From assembly GCF_004366595.1 (NCBI RefSeq), contig NZ_SORE01000028.1, forward strand, positions 33,389 through 97,388: a stretch of DNA of 64,000 bases, in the 5' to 3' direction. The notes beneath the pieces are model-generated. The model saw only the letters and a list, made by a program, of their open reading frames with translations. It made no database searches and was not told where the DNA came from. Made by a program: the position numbers and the translations under genes. The stretch comes from Paraburkholderia rhizosphaerae. Lineage in GTDB: Bacteria; Pseudomonadota; Gammaproteobacteria; Burkholderiales; Burkholderiaceae. Below, piece after piece: positions 8,365-17,097 of the stretch; positions within the stretch are counted from its first letter, which is position 1, and each line of letters opens with the position of its first letter.

Positions 8365-9164
8365 GCCAACCGATGATCGACGTCGATGCGCTCACCGTGC
8401 GCTTTCGCACGAAAACCGGCCCGTTCGATGCGGTACGCGATGCGAGTTTTCAGGTGCGGGCGGGGGAAGCGTTTGGTCTTGTCGGCGAATCGGGGTCCGG
8501 TAAATCGACCTTGCTGCGCGCGCTAACCGGCCTTGTGCCGGTTGCGCACGGCCGGCTTTCGATCGGCGGCCAGGCGGTGGGTGCGAAACGTGTTTCGAGT
8601 GACCGCGCGCTGCGGCGTGATGTTCAGATGGTGTTTCAGGATCCGTATGGGTCGCTGCATCCGCGCTTTACCGTCGATCAGGCGCTGCGCGAACCGCTTG
8701 CGATCAACCGGCTCGATCGCGAGGACGAACGGATTGCCGCCGCGCTGCGTGAAGTCGGGCTTGGGCCCGCGTTTCGCTTCCGTTATCCGCATCAGCTTTC
8801 AGGCGGGCAGCGACAGCGCGTCGCGATTGCGCGCGCATTGATAGTCGAGCCGCGCGTGCTGCTACTCGATGAACCGACCTCCGCGCTCGACGTGTCGGTG
8901 CAAGCCGAGATATTGAACCTGCTGCGGCGTCTCGCGCGCGAGCGTGATTTAACGGTCATTCTTGTTAGCCACAATCTCGCGGTGGTCGGGTTTCTGTGCT
9001 CGCGTGTCGCGGTAATGCGCAACGGCGAGATTGTCGAGGAGCTCGGTATCGACGCGGTGCGTGCGCAACAGGTGCGGCATGACTATACGCGCAGCCTGCT
9101 GGTTGCCACCGCGGGGTATCGGCGCGATGCCAGGGATGCGATGGGTGTCGATACGGCCATGTAG
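8361..9164 (+). CDS. ddpF: Dipeptide ABC transporter ATP-binding protein DdpF
   Basis: The last gene of the ddp operon, 267 residues. Walker A GESGSGKS is at about residues 42-49, then the Q-loop MVFQDPYGSLHPRF, signature LSGGQRQRVAIARAL, Walker B VLLLDEPTSALDVSVQ and H-loop LVSHNLAVV. The ATG at 8361 overlaps the ddpD stop by four bases, preceded by GAGGAGC as ribosome site; the longer in-frame extension upstream lies inside ddpD and is rejected. The signature is canonical here while that of DdpD is degenerate, as often seen in paired ATPases. Confidence 0.9.
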   Translation: MSQPMIDVDALTVRFRTKTGPFDAVRDASFQVRAGEAFGLVGESGSGKSTLLRALTGLVPVAHGRLSIGGQAVGAKRVSSDRALRRDVQMVFQDPYGSLHPRFTVDQALREPLAINRLDREDERIAAALREVGLGPAFRFRYPHQLSGGQRQRVAIARALIVEPRVLLLDEPTSALDVSVQAEILNLLRRLARERDLTVILVSHNLAVVGFLCSRVAVMRNGEIVEELGIDAVRAQQVRHDYTRSLLVATAGYRRDARDAMGVDTAM

Positions 9165-9468
9165 TCGACAGCCGCCCGCGCCTGATCGTATCTGGCAGGT
9201 CACTGCGCGCCAATCATACAAACCTGTTGCGCACTCAGCGCTGAATCGGACAATCGACGACCGACGCCGCCAGTCAATAAAATCTCGCGCACGTCCGAGC
9301 ATAAAAACAGGCTGACGATAAGAATCCAGATCTGATCCGTGCAATTCGGAAAGCTCCCTGAAGCACTCCACGCTATTGTTTTCGCGACTGCCAGGCGACC
9401 TCTACAGCCTCGCGACAGCCGATCACTTTCCGCGCCACACACTGGATGTGCACACCATCAAAGGAGTT
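9165..9468. other. Intergenic region
   Basis: Follows the ddp operon and precedes a fumarylacetoacetate-hydrolase-family gene. No T-tailed hairpin, palindrome or ORF of note is visible. AAGGAG at 9461-9466 is the ribosome site of the next gene. Confidence 0.4.
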
Positions 9469-10293
9469 ATGCAACAATTTGCCCGCGTTCTGGTAGAAGG
9501 CGATGCAGTTCCCGTCATCATCGCCGGCGGTAAACATTTCGACCTGCGGCCGGTCGCAGCGGACATCACACCGGAAGCGATCGCCAGCGGAATTCTGAAC
9601 AAGGTCGATACGTCCGCGCTCGCCGCGCTGAACGGCGAATTCAGTTACCTCACGCCGATTTCCGGCGTGCGTCAGATCGCCGCGACCGGCTTCAACTACC
9701 GGAAGCACATCGAAGAGTTCAAGATGAAGCCGCCGACCGAACCCGAAGTGTTTCTGAAGGCGGTGAGCTCGCTTACCGGGCCGAACGACCCGATCGCGCG
9801 CGGCCCGAACCCGCGTGTGAAGCTCGATTGGGAAATCGAACTCGGGATTGTGGTGGGCCGCGAGGCAACCGATATTGCGGCAGCCGAAGCAGCGGACTAT
9901 ATCTTTGGCTTTGTCTGCATCAACGACATCTCAGACCGTACGACCCAGGTCGATCAGGAAGGCGGACAGCACCTGGTGCGCGCGAAGTCACGGCCGGGCT
10001 ACTCGCCGGTCGGACCGTATCTGGTGACCGGCGTCGACGGGATGAAGCTGGATTTGTGGACCAAACTGAACGGCCAGTTCGAGCAACAGGGCAACACAAG
10101 CGACATGCTGTTTTCGATCAACCTGATGCTCACGTACTTCTCGACGCACATGACGCTGCTTCCGGGCGACCTGCTCGGGACAGGCACGCCGCCGGGCGTC
10201 TGGTTCGGCAAGGACCGCTTCATGCAGGTCGGCGATGTGCTTGAGTGCGGCGTCGAACATCTTGGGGCTCAGCGGCATGTGATTCAGGCGTGA
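9469..10293 (+). CDS. Fumarylacetoacetate hydrolase family protein
   Basis: A 274-residue member of the FAH superfamily, whose enzymes cleave C-C bonds or decarboxylate acyl-pyruvates and related 2-oxo acids with Mg2+ or Mn2+. Visible features: FNYRKHIEEFKMKPPTEPEV and FLKAVSSLTGPNDPI near the substrate lid, metal-binding acidic residues in LDWEIELGIVVG, then GFVCINDISDRTTQ and the C-terminal GDLLGTGTPPGVWFG. The ATG at 9469 is chosen for its AAGGAG, although spacing is only two bases; a TTG at 9376 would extend the frame by 31 residues. It converges on hcnABC with a gap of about 145 bases and is otherwise isolated, so its pathway is unknown. Confidence 0.85.
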   Translation: MQQFARVLVEGDAVPVIIAGGKHFDLRPVAADITPEAIASGILNKVDTSALAALNGEFSYLTPISGVRQIAATGFNYRKHIEEFKMKPPTEPEVFLKAVSSLTGPNDPIARGPNPRVKLDWEIELGIVVGREATDIAAAEAADYIFGFVCINDISDRTTQVDQEGGQHLVRAKSRPGYSPVGPYLVTGVDGMKLDLWTKLNGQFEQQGNTSDMLFSINLMLTYFSTHMTLLPGDLLGTGTPPGVWFGKDRFMQVGDVLECGVEHLGAQRHVIQA

Positions 10294-10438
10294 ACCCGCC
10301 GAGACCATCGCCAGCGTTCTCGGTGACGAGTTCCATACGATGCAGGACCGCGTTAACCTGCCGCTGCGAGCTCTGATCACCCTGCGATCACCGTGTTGCG
10401 CGGCATCGGGCGGCGCGTCTTCCGCGCGGTCCGCTCCG

Positions 10439-11692
10439 TCAATGGTGCACGAGGCTTCGCGCAGCGCCGGCATCCACGGTGAAGCGGCTGGCGAGGAACG
10501 GCCTTATATCGAGCGGCAATGGCTCGCGACGCAACAACCTGTCGATCATCACACCGGTGATCGCCGAAGTCAGAATGCCGGTGCGAAAATGACCGCAGGC
10601 GTTGATATAACCGTCCACGTCGCACATCGGACCCAAAATGGGCAGTTCGTCCGGCGAACCTGGACGCAAACCGGCCCAGCAACGCTTGACATTGAAATTC
10701 GCCAGCTCGGGCAAGCAGCGAACCGCGCCTCGTACGAGCCCGGCAATCTCAGCGTAGGTAGTGCTGACGTCAAAGCCTTTGTCTTCGGTTGTGCTGCCGA
10801 TCAGGATTTCTCCGTTGTCCTTTTGCGCGATGTAGCAATCGCTTGTCGTAATGCAGCCGCGGAGCATTTTCGGAAGTCTTTCAGACAATACGATCTGCCC
10901 TTTGACCGGCTTGACCGGAATGCGCGTACCGGTCGCCCATTCGCTGAGCTCGGCCGCCCACGCGCCGGCGGCATTGATGAGGCAACCGCAATAGAAGTTG
11001 CCGTTCTCCTGCGTGTGCACACCGATCACCCGCGTCTGATGGCGCATTACGCCAGTCACGTTGGTATTGAAAAAGATCTGGACGCCGTTCAGTCGCGCAG
11101 CTTCGGTATAGGCGTCGGTCAAGCGAAACGGATTGACCTGGTGATCGCATAAAAATTCGAGCGCCCCCGTGGCCGCCGTGCTGACATACGGTTCGCTGTC
11201 GCGCAATAGCGTGCTGTCGAGCCACCGCATCTGGCTGGACAGATGCGGAATCTGGGCGGCAATGTGTTCCGCGTAATGCCGATCGTCATCGTCGTACATT
11301 ACGTACTTGAGTCCCGTTTCCTCGAACTTGAAATCCATCCCGTAACGATCGATCAGTTCGCGATGAAGGGCCGGGTACAGTGCGTTGGAGGCGAGTGCGA
11401 GACTCACAAACGGTTCTGGAAGGACATGAGGCACCGCCTTCGACGCGACGGCCGCTGGTTCGGCGTCGCGCGTTGTTTGGGACGACAGCATGCGAGAGAA
11501 GATGACACCGCAGCCGAGGCCGACCGATTCGCCGATTGCCCACAGACCTCCGGCCGATGCACGTGACGCATTGCCGGGCCGCTTCGCATCGATCAACGCG
11601 ATGTTCAGGTCGCGGCGGCGTGACAGATGATAGGCGCACGAGGCGCCAATCACGCCTCCGCCGGCCACTACCACGTCATACTGGCGGTTCAT
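10439..11692 (-). CDS. hcnC: Hydrogen cyanide synthase subunit HcnC (FAD-dependent glycine oxidoreductase)
   Basis: A 417-residue DAO-fold flavoprotein. The dinucleotide-binding motif is VVVAGGGVIGASCAYHLS at the N-terminus, followed by RASAGGLWAIGESVGLGCGV, a stretch I recall as very similar in Pseudomonas HcnC, then LEFLCDHQVNPFRLTDAY and the C-terminal GHFRTGILTSAITG. HcnABC is a membrane-associated complex that oxidises glycine to HCN and CO2. The start is the ATG at 11692, two bases after the hcnB stop; an upstream in-frame extension lies within hcnB and is discarded. The related families are opine oxidase and D-hydroxyproline dehydrogenase beta subunits, but all three subunits fit Hcn better. 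Confidence 0.88.
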   Translation of the reverse strand: MNRQYDVVVAGGGVIGASCAYHLSRRRDLNIALIDAKRPGNASRASAGGLWAIGESVGLGCGVIFSRMLSSQTTRDAEPAAVASKAVPHVLPEPFVSLALASNALYPALHRELIDRYGMDFKFEETGLKYVMYDDDDRHYAEHIAAQIPHLSSQMRWLDSTLLRDSEPYVSTAATGALEFLCDHQVNPFRLTDAYTEAARLNGVQIFFNTNVTGVMRHQTRVIGVHTQENGNFYCGCLINAAGAWAAELSEWATGTRIPVKPVKGQIVLSERLPKMLRGCITTSDCYIAQKDNGEILIGSTTEDKGFDVSTTYAEIAGLVRGAVRCLPELANFNVKRCWAGLRPGSPDELPILGPMCDVDGYINACGHFRTGILTSAITGVMIDRLLRREPLPLDIRPFLASRFTVDAGAARSLVHH

Positions 11693-11694
11693 TG

Positions 11695-13089
11695 TCAGAT
11701 CAGCTCCGTTTCGGTTCGAAACGCGGAGAACGGCACCGGATCGATCGGAAAGCGCGGACGCATCCAGCCGACGTCGGCGTTGCCCGTATGCTGGCGAAGT
11801 CGATCGCTGCAATAGCCGACGCACATCTTTCCCTGGCAGTCACCCATGCTGATGCGGGTACGCATTTTCAAGCTGATCAGATCGTGCACGCCTTGCGCCA
11901 GCGCCTGATCGATGTCGCGGCGTTTCACGTTTTCGCAACGGCATATGACGGTGTCCGCTTCCGGCAGCTGCAACTGCCCGCAGCCGCGCGCAGCTGCGCG
12001 ATCGAAACCCATCCGGAAGCGAACCAACGCTTGCAACTTTTGCCGGTACCGGTCGCGCTTCGCGGTCGCGGCCTCGGTGGTAATCAGGCCGCGTTGCCGA
12101 AGAATCGACAGTGCCGCGATGCGACCGGTCAGGACTGCGGCTTCGCCGCCACGCAAACCGCCGATGTCGCCCGCAACATGAATATGCGGCACGCTGGTCT
12201 GCTGCCAACCATTCATTTTTGGTTTCAAAAAACCGTCCGGATCGTACTCATGCTCAAGATCGATTTGTTGCGTCAGCTGCGTGCGCGGAATGAAGCCGTA
12301 GCCAACAGCCAGCGTCTCGGCCGGAATCCTGCGTGCTCGCGCCAGATCGGGGGTCCAGTGATCGTCGTAGGGCGCAACGGTGACTGCGCTTAGCTCCTGC
12401 TGCCCGTCGGCCGTTACGATGCCCCAGCCATAATGAACCGGCACATGGTGGCGCTTCAGGTACGCGAGCATGCTCAGGCCGTCGAGGAGCAACTGAGGTT
12501 TGTTCAACAACGCAGTGATTTCCCTCGCCAGCTTCAAGAATGACGACGCTTCGTAGACCCCGGCGACGTGCGCGCCGCAACGGAGCAACTGGCAGGCGAC
12601 CAACGGTAGCAGCGGACCGCTGCCGACGATGACCGTCCGGCCGCGCGGTCTCACCACACCGCTCTTGAGCTGCAATTGCAGCCCTCCCAGCAACATCACG
12701 CCTGGCAGTGTCCAGCCCGGGAACGGCACGCTGCGTTCATGGCAGCCGGCCGATAACAGCAACTGCGCGTAGCGCACTTGAGTGATTCGTTCATGTTCGT
12801 CCAGCACATATACCCGGTCGGCTTCCGCGCCGATCACCCTTGAATTGAGCCTGACCTTTGCCCGGTTGCCGATCAGCGAAAACGCCGCATGCAACGCGCG
12901 CATCTTTCGTCGATAGCGCGCACCGAGATATCCAGGCGTTACGCCGTCGCGCAGCGGACCGCGATAGACGACGCCGCCTGGCCGCGGCGCTTCTTCGATC
13001 AACGTGCAACCCAGCCCGCTAGCAGCCAGTTCGATCGCAGCGGCCATACCGGCCGGCCCGCCGCCAACGATGACCGGCAGTTCGCTCAT
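11695..13089 (-). CDS. hcnB: Hydrogen cyanide synthase subunit HcnB
   Basis: A 464-residue NAD(P)/FAD-type subunit. It begins MSELPVIVGGGPAGMAAAIE (FAD motif), continues through GCHERSVPFPGWTLPGVMLL and a second nucleotide motif VIVGSGPLLPLVACQL, contains LDGLSMLAYLKRHHVPVHYG, and ends with a BFD-like iron-sulfur domain with Cys residues in ICRCENV and DCQGKMCVGYC. These blocks resemble Pseudomonas HcnB as I recall it. The start codon overlaps the hcnA stop (ATGA) and has GGAGGACTCAA ahead of it. It probably carries electrons between HcnC, HcnA and the respiratory chain. Confidence 0.88.
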   Translation of the reverse strand: MSELPVIVGGGPAGMAAAIELAASGLGCTLIEEAPRPGGVVYRGPLRDGVTPGYLGARYRRKMRALHAAFSLIGNRAKVRLNSRVIGAEADRVYVLDEHERITQVRYAQLLLSAGCHERSVPFPGWTLPGVMLLGGLQLQLKSGVVRPRGRTVIVGSGPLLPLVACQLLRCGAHVAGVYEASSFLKLAREITALLNKPQLLLDGLSMLAYLKRHHVPVHYGWGIVTADGQQELSAVTVAPYDDHWTPDLARARRIPAETLAVGYGFIPRTQLTQQIDLEHEYDPDGFLKPKMNGWQQTSVPHIHVAGDIGGLRGGEAAVLTGRIAALSILRQRGLITTEAATAKRDRYRQKLQALVRFRMGFDRAAARGCGQLQLPEADTVICRCENVKRRDIDQALAQGVHDLISLKMRTRISMGDCQGKMCVGYCSDRLRQHTGNADVGWMRPRFPIDPVPFSAFRTETELI

Positions 13090-13400
13090 TTGAGTCCTCC
13101 GTGCTCGAGGCGGTTTCCGGACGTCTCCACTTTCATTCCGGGGCGAACCGTGGTTTGACACGCACGGCGTTTATAGCGGCCATCGATGGATACGAGGCAG
13201 CAGTAACAGACGCCCATCCCGCAATACGCTCCCATGACCTGCCCACTATCGTTGCGGCCCAACTGCCGCACACCCACGGCGGCCAGCACGCTCCATACCG
13301 TTTCGCCCAGCGCGGCAAGAACGGGTTGACCATCGATAGTGATCGTTGTCTTCGGATCATCCAGTCGCTGGATGTCATATTTTCTTTCGAGAATTTTCAT
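13086..13400 (-). CDS. hcnA: Hydrogen cyanide synthase subunit HcnA (2Fe-2S ferredoxin-like)
   Basis: A 104-residue ferredoxin-like protein. It contains AYCGMGVCYCCLVSIDG followed by RRACQT, supplying the cysteines of a plant-type 2Fe-2S cluster, and a beta-grasp N-terminus (TITIDGQPVLAALGETVWSV). This matches HcnA in length and motif, and it heads the operon as in Pseudomonas. ATG at 13400 is preferred; a GTG at 13412 is an alternative. The operon is then hcnA-hcnB-hcnC with start/stop overlap or near overlap throughout. Confidence 0.88.
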   Translation of the reverse strand: MKILERKYDIQRLDDPKTTITIDGQPVLAALGETVWSVLAAVGVRQLGRNDSGQVMGAYCGMGVCYCCLVSIDGRYKRRACQTTVRPGMKVETSGNRLEHGGLK

Positions 13401-13412
13401 GGGCCGTTGCAC

Positions 13413-13945
13413 TCCACGATGGCGGCGCTTTAGTCACTGTCCACTACCGATGATGATGTTTTTTATCCAGATCGCAGTTCACCGGGAATTTTTAAAAAAG
13501 CATTCCCAATAAATTAATTTATATATTTAAAGCACGATATGGGACGAAATCGCGCAATTGTCACGCATCGACATACTTTTTAATTCAAATGTTTTTGAAT
13601 ATTTTATCTTTAATGCGCAGCAATATGGGAAATTGTATTCCGGATTTTCAGGAGTGTCAGTCTTATTACTTTAAAATATTGAATTCCGCACACCTGATCC
13701 AGCACGCTATCGCGCGCTGCCACAAAAGTGGTTTGTTATCTGATTGCAGCAATTGACCCAATTGCACCGTCCGTCCGTTTGGCGACAACTTAAAATTTCT
13801 CCGCCACAACCCCGGGCTCTTGTCTGGCGTGTTGTCGCGCTAAATCAAGGCGGCGCGATTTGCGCCACGACCGATAACGCCAATATCGACTCACATCGGC
13901 AGGCTGATCTGCGATTTACGAGTTGCCGCGCCAAGCGAGCTGCGT
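13413..13945. other. AT-rich upstream region of hcnABC
   Basis: About 530 bases without a gene. The part from roughly 13480 to 13690 is strikingly AT-rich compared with everything else in the window (for example TAAATTAATTTATATATTTA near 13509). It must contain the hcn promoter on the reverse strand. I looked for an FNR/ANR site (TTGAT-N4-ATCAA) and for a clear LuxR-type box and did not find a good match. One 16-base inverted repeat is listed separately. Nothing coding is seen. Confidence 0.6.
13584..13599. promoter_or_regulatory. Inverted repeat upstream of hcnA
   Basis: TTCAA-N6-TTGAA, about 185 bases upstream of the hcnA start. It sits in the AT-rich block and could bind a regulator or a nucleoid protein. 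The half-sites differ from the ANR consensus and the orientation is opposite, so I do not assign a factor. In AT-rich DNA such a repeat can also arise by chance. Confidence 0.3.
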
Positions 13946-15094
13946 TCACCCCGCCATCACCCTGTTGCGCCCGCGCGCCTTCGCCGCATACAACGCCGCA
14001 TCGGCGCGCGCCATCAGATTCGCAAGCGTCTCGCCACGGCGATACTCGTCCGCGCCCGCACTGAACGTATAAACAAGCAGTTCGCCTTCCGACAGCCGGC
14101 AACCGCCGCCTGCAATCGTCGCGCGCAACCGGTCGAGTTGCTCGACCGCGTCGGCGCGCCCGGTCGACCGATACAGCACCGCGAACTCCTCGCCGCCCAG
14201 CCGCCCGAACACGTCCGTCGAACGGATATTCGCGGCCACCACGCGGCCGAAATGCGCGAGCACCTCGTCGCCGCATGCGTGACCGTACTCGTCGTTGATC
14301 GCCTTGAAGTGGTCGATATCGATAATCGCAATCGACAGGCGCGTGCCGTTCGCAAGCGTTTGCGCGATCCGTGCCTCCGCGCGCGCGAGAAACGCGCGAC
14401 GCGTCAGCGCGCCGGTCAGCTCGTCGACGTTCGCCCAGCGCTCGAGGCGCTCGGCCATCCGGTCGTGCGCCAACATTACCATGCCGATCGACAGCGACGG
14501 CAACGCGAGAATGCCGAGTCCGAGAAACGCAATATTCACCACGTTCGGCTGTAACAGCGCGGTTTGATGCACGAACCCGAACCCATAGATCAGCCCGCGC
14601 GACAGATGCCCAATTGCGCCGATCGAAGCCGCGGCGGTCACGAAGTGGTAGCTGTACTTCGGTCGCCCAGGAATGTGGCCCTTATAAGTGATCCACGCGA
14701 CCGATGCATACACGTACGCGTGGAAAAACGATGAACTCGCAATCCGCGCGTTGATATCGACGACGACGTACGTCCAGCACAGGAAGCCGAGCATCATCGC
14801 GGCCCAGCACGCGTATTCGCCGAATTCGACCGGCTTGCGGCCGAAAAACTGCCGGCAGCCCTGCAGCATTTGCACCACAGCGATCGAAAACACGCCGTTG
14901 GCCGCAATCACCGAGAGGTACTGCGGCGTGCTGCGTTGCAGTGCGAAAAGAATCAGCCCGGCAATCGCGAGCGCATTGCCGCGAATCCAGTAGCCGACGC
15001 CGGGGATTGCCGCGGGCCGGAGCGAGCCGAGCACGGCCATGCTCATGATGCCGGAGAGCACCGTCACGATCAGGATACTGGCTGGATCTAGCAT
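13946..15094 (-). CDS. Membrane-bound diguanylate cyclase (GGDEF)
   Basis: A 382-residue protein that makes the second messenger c-di-GMP. The N-terminal 210 residues carry about six to seven membrane segments with no recognised sensor name; the C-terminal GGDEF domain has VDELTGALTRRAF at its start, the metal-binding DIDHFKAINDEYGH, and an active-site GGEEF at residues 300-304. An inhibitory I-site RxxD is present as RSTD at 291-294, so product feedback is likely. The start chosen, ATG 15094, gives an immediately hydrophobic N-terminus; a longer in-frame version to 15244 lacks such a feature. It is transcribed divergently from the Pr6Pr gene. Confidence 0.88.
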   Translation of the reverse strand: MLDPASILIVTVLSGIMSMAVLGSLRPAAIPGVGYWIRGNALAIAGLILFALQRSTPQYLSVIAANGVFSIAVVQMLQGCRQFFGRKPVEFGEYACWAAMMLGFLCWTYVVVDINARIASSSFFHAYVYASVAWITYKGHIPGRPKYSYHFVTAAASIGAIGHLSRGLIYGFGFVHQTALLQPNVVNIAFLGLGILALPSLSIGMVMLAHDRMAERLERWANVDELTGALTRRAFLARAEARIAQTLANGTRLSIAIIDIDHFKAINDEYGHACGDEVLAHFGRVVAANIRSTDVFGRLGGEEFAVLYRSTGRADAVEQLDRLRATIAGGGCRLSEGELLVYTFSAGADEYRRGETLANLMARADAALYAAKARGRNRVMAG

Positions 15095-15257
15095 GGGCGG
15101 CGCGATGCGGCGCAAAGCGCCGCGCAAGTTGCAGGAAGCGTACAGCGTGGTGCCGGAAGCGACGCGGCCGCGCAAAAAACAGAATGTCTGACAGTTTACG
15201 GCACAAACGGCGCATTTCTTGAAAACATGATTGTCGCGTCGCATTTAGAATGCCTAG

Positions 15258-15992
15258 ATGACCGAACCGCCAACCGTTCTTGCGCGCAACGAACCTGAAT
15301 TGCCGCTGCATACGCCGAGCGTTGCGTCGCTGACCACCGCCGCGGTGATCGCGCTAATCGCATGGCTTGCATTCGCCGCGCAAACCGATATCACGATTGG
15401 CCGGCTCGCCGCGCGCGGCTATGGCGTGCTCGACGCGCTCGACCGGATGAGCAGCTATCTGACCAATCTGACGGTGCTGCTGTGCGCGATCAGCTTCACC
15501 TGCGTCGCGCTGCGCCCGCCGACGCCGCCTGGGCGGTTCTTCCGCGCCCCGGCCGTGGTCACCGCGATTGTCGTGTACATGGCGTTCGTCGGCCTCGCCT
15601 ATAACCTGCTGCTGCGCCATCTGTGGACGCCGTCCGGCTACCGGTCGCTGGTCAACGAAAGCCTGCATACCGTGCTGCCGGTGCTTGCCGCGCTCTACTG
15701 GCTGCTGTTCGTACCGCGCTTTCATCTGACGATAAGACAGTGTCTGCTGTGGCTCGTGTATCCGCTCGTCTATCTGCTCGTGACGATGCTGCGCGGCAGT
15801 CTGTCGGACTTCTATCCGTACCCTTTCATCGACGTGCTCGAACTCGGCTACGCGCGCGTGCTGATCAACGAGACACTGCTGGTTTGCGCGTTTCTTGGAC
15901 TGATGGCGGTGTTTATCGCGATCAACCATCGACGGCCGCGCCCGGACCGGGCATCGGCTGTGCGGAGCGCGCCGCGGGACACGGCGCAATAG
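15258..15992 (+). CDS. Pr6Pr family membrane protein
   Basis: A 244-residue integral membrane protein with about six predicted helices. The family hallmarks are RMSSYLTNLTVLLCAISF and LWTPSGYRSLVNESLHTVLP, with a conserved PYPFIDV before the last helix. Biochemical function of the Pr6Pr family is unknown. It shares a 163-base divergent promoter region with the diguanylate cyclase gene, which could mean shared regulation. Confidence 0.8.
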   Translation: MTEPPTVLARNEPELPLHTPSVASLTTAAVIALIAWLAFAAQTDITIGRLAARGYGVLDALDRMSSYLTNLTVLLCAISFTCVALRPPTPPGRFFRAPAVVTAIVVYMAFVGLAYNLLLRHLWTPSGYRSLVNESLHTVLPVLAALYWLLFVPRFHLTIRQCLLWLVYPLVYLLVTMLRGSLSDFYPYPFIDVLELGYARVLINETLLVCAFLGLMAVFIAINHRRPRPDRASAVRSAPRDTAQ

Positions 15993-16112
15993 ACGGTCGT
16001 CAAGCCCGCGTGATGCTCGCGTTCGGCGCGGCACGAGGTTTGCGTTTTTCGTCAATGTAGCGGGCGAGCTGCCCGCCACCTGAGCGCAGCGAACCCTAAG
16101 ACGAGCGAGCCG

Positions 16113-16340
16113 ATGACACTTAACCTGCCGCACGCAACGCGGAACTGGCATTTGCACACGCCAAACCCGCCGGAAGTCGATCCCGATCGGACACCGCCGC
16201 CGGACGGCGATCCGGACGCGCCACCCGTGCCGGAACGCGAACCCGGACAAACGCCGCCGCCCGCCGGCGACCCGCCGCCGGACAAGCGGCCGACCCGAAG
16301 GCGCGTGTATATGGCGAGCGGGCCGCGAGCGTGCGGCTAA
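16113..16340 (+). CDS. Small proline-rich hypothetical protein
   Basis: A 75-residue ORF made of Pro/Asp-rich repeats (PPEVDPDRTPPPDGDPD, PPPAGDPPPD) with a basic C-terminus (RPTRRRVY). It is expected to be disordered and has no signal peptide or cysteine motif. No strong ribosome site is visible, so translation is less certain than for the similar protein at 2475-2642. No function is assigned. Confidence 0.4.
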   Translation: MTLNLPHATRNWHLHTPNPPEVDPDRTPPPDGDPDAPPVPEREPGQTPPPAGDPPPDKRPTRRRVYMASGPRACG

Positions 16341-16443
16341 CGCGGATCGACATCATCGGTGAGCGACTCGACGCACTTACCTGCTATTGAGGCCGTCGCT
16401 GCAAGGCCAACGCCGCTGAGCCACCGCTGCCAGGCCACCGCCG

Positions 16444-17097
16444 TTAGCTCGTCGCGAGCTCCGCCAGCGTATCCCCGAATCCTCCGCGCGCGCGGCTGTC
16501 GATGCGCGCACTCGTGATCACACGCGGCGCCGCGCTCCACGCGATGCGCACACCCGCCGCCACAAGCAGATCGACCAGCGCGACATCCTCACAGCGCGCA
16601 AGCGGCGGAAAACCACCCGCGCGCCGATACGCACGCGCCGACACGCCGAGATTCGCGCCGTGAATATGCCGGTGCCCATCCGCATTCATATATGTGCGAT
16701 AGAACGCGGCGCGCGTGCGTTCGTGATGCATGGTCCAGTCGTCGACCGTGACCGGGCCGCACACCGCCTGCGCGCCCAGCGCGAGTTGCGCGGCCAGCCA
16801 GTCCGGTGCGACGCGGCTATCCGCATCGGTGAACGCGAGCCAGCGCGCGCCGCGCGCGAGCAGCCAGTCCGCGCCGGCCGCACGCGCGATGCCGACATTG
16901 CGTGCCGCGATTTCAAGCGTGTCGACGCCGCGGCTGCGCGCCAGCGCCGCGCTAAGGTCATCGCAACTGTCGAGCACCACGACGATGCCCACCGCTTCAC
17001 CGCGCAACCGCGGATGAGCGGCGGCGCGGCAAGCCGCACTCAGACACGCGTCGAGCAGCGTCGCTTCGTTATGTACGGGAATCACGACGCCGATCAT
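16444..17097 (-). CDS. Family 2 glycosyltransferase
   Basis: A 217-residue GT-A fold enzyme. It starts MIGVVIPVHNEATLLDACL and has the nucleotide-sugar DxD-type motif in FTDADSRVAPDW, followed by HIHGANLGVSARAYRRAGGF and a CEDVALVDLL acceptor region. No membrane segment is seen. Its start overlaps the stop of the methyltransferase gene upstream (ATGA), so it is the third cistron of a short operon. The donor and acceptor are unknown. Confidence 0.85.
   Translation of the reverse strand: MIGVVIPVHNEATLLDACLSAACRAAAHPRLRGEAVGIVVVLDSCDDLSAALARSRGVDTLEIAARNVGIARAAGADWLLARGARWLAFTDADSRVAPDWLAAQLALGAQAVCGPVTVDDWTMHHERTRAAFYRTYMNADGHRHIHGANLGVSARAYRRAGGFPPLARCEDVALVDLLVAAGVRIAWSAAPRVITSARIDSRARGGFGDTLAELATS

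Noticed and set aside
10439..13400. Opine oxidase or D-hydroxyproline dehydrogenase operon instead of hcnABC
   Set aside because: The families are related, but gene order (small ferredoxin-like subunit first), subunit lengths and long matching stretches recalled from Pseudomonas HcnA, HcnB and HcnC favour cyanide synthase. A tree would settle it.
13584..13599. FNR/ANR binding site upstream of hcnA
   Set aside because: Half-sites are TTCAA/TTGAA with a 6-base gap, not TTGAT-N4-ATCAA. Kept only as an unassigned inverted repeat.
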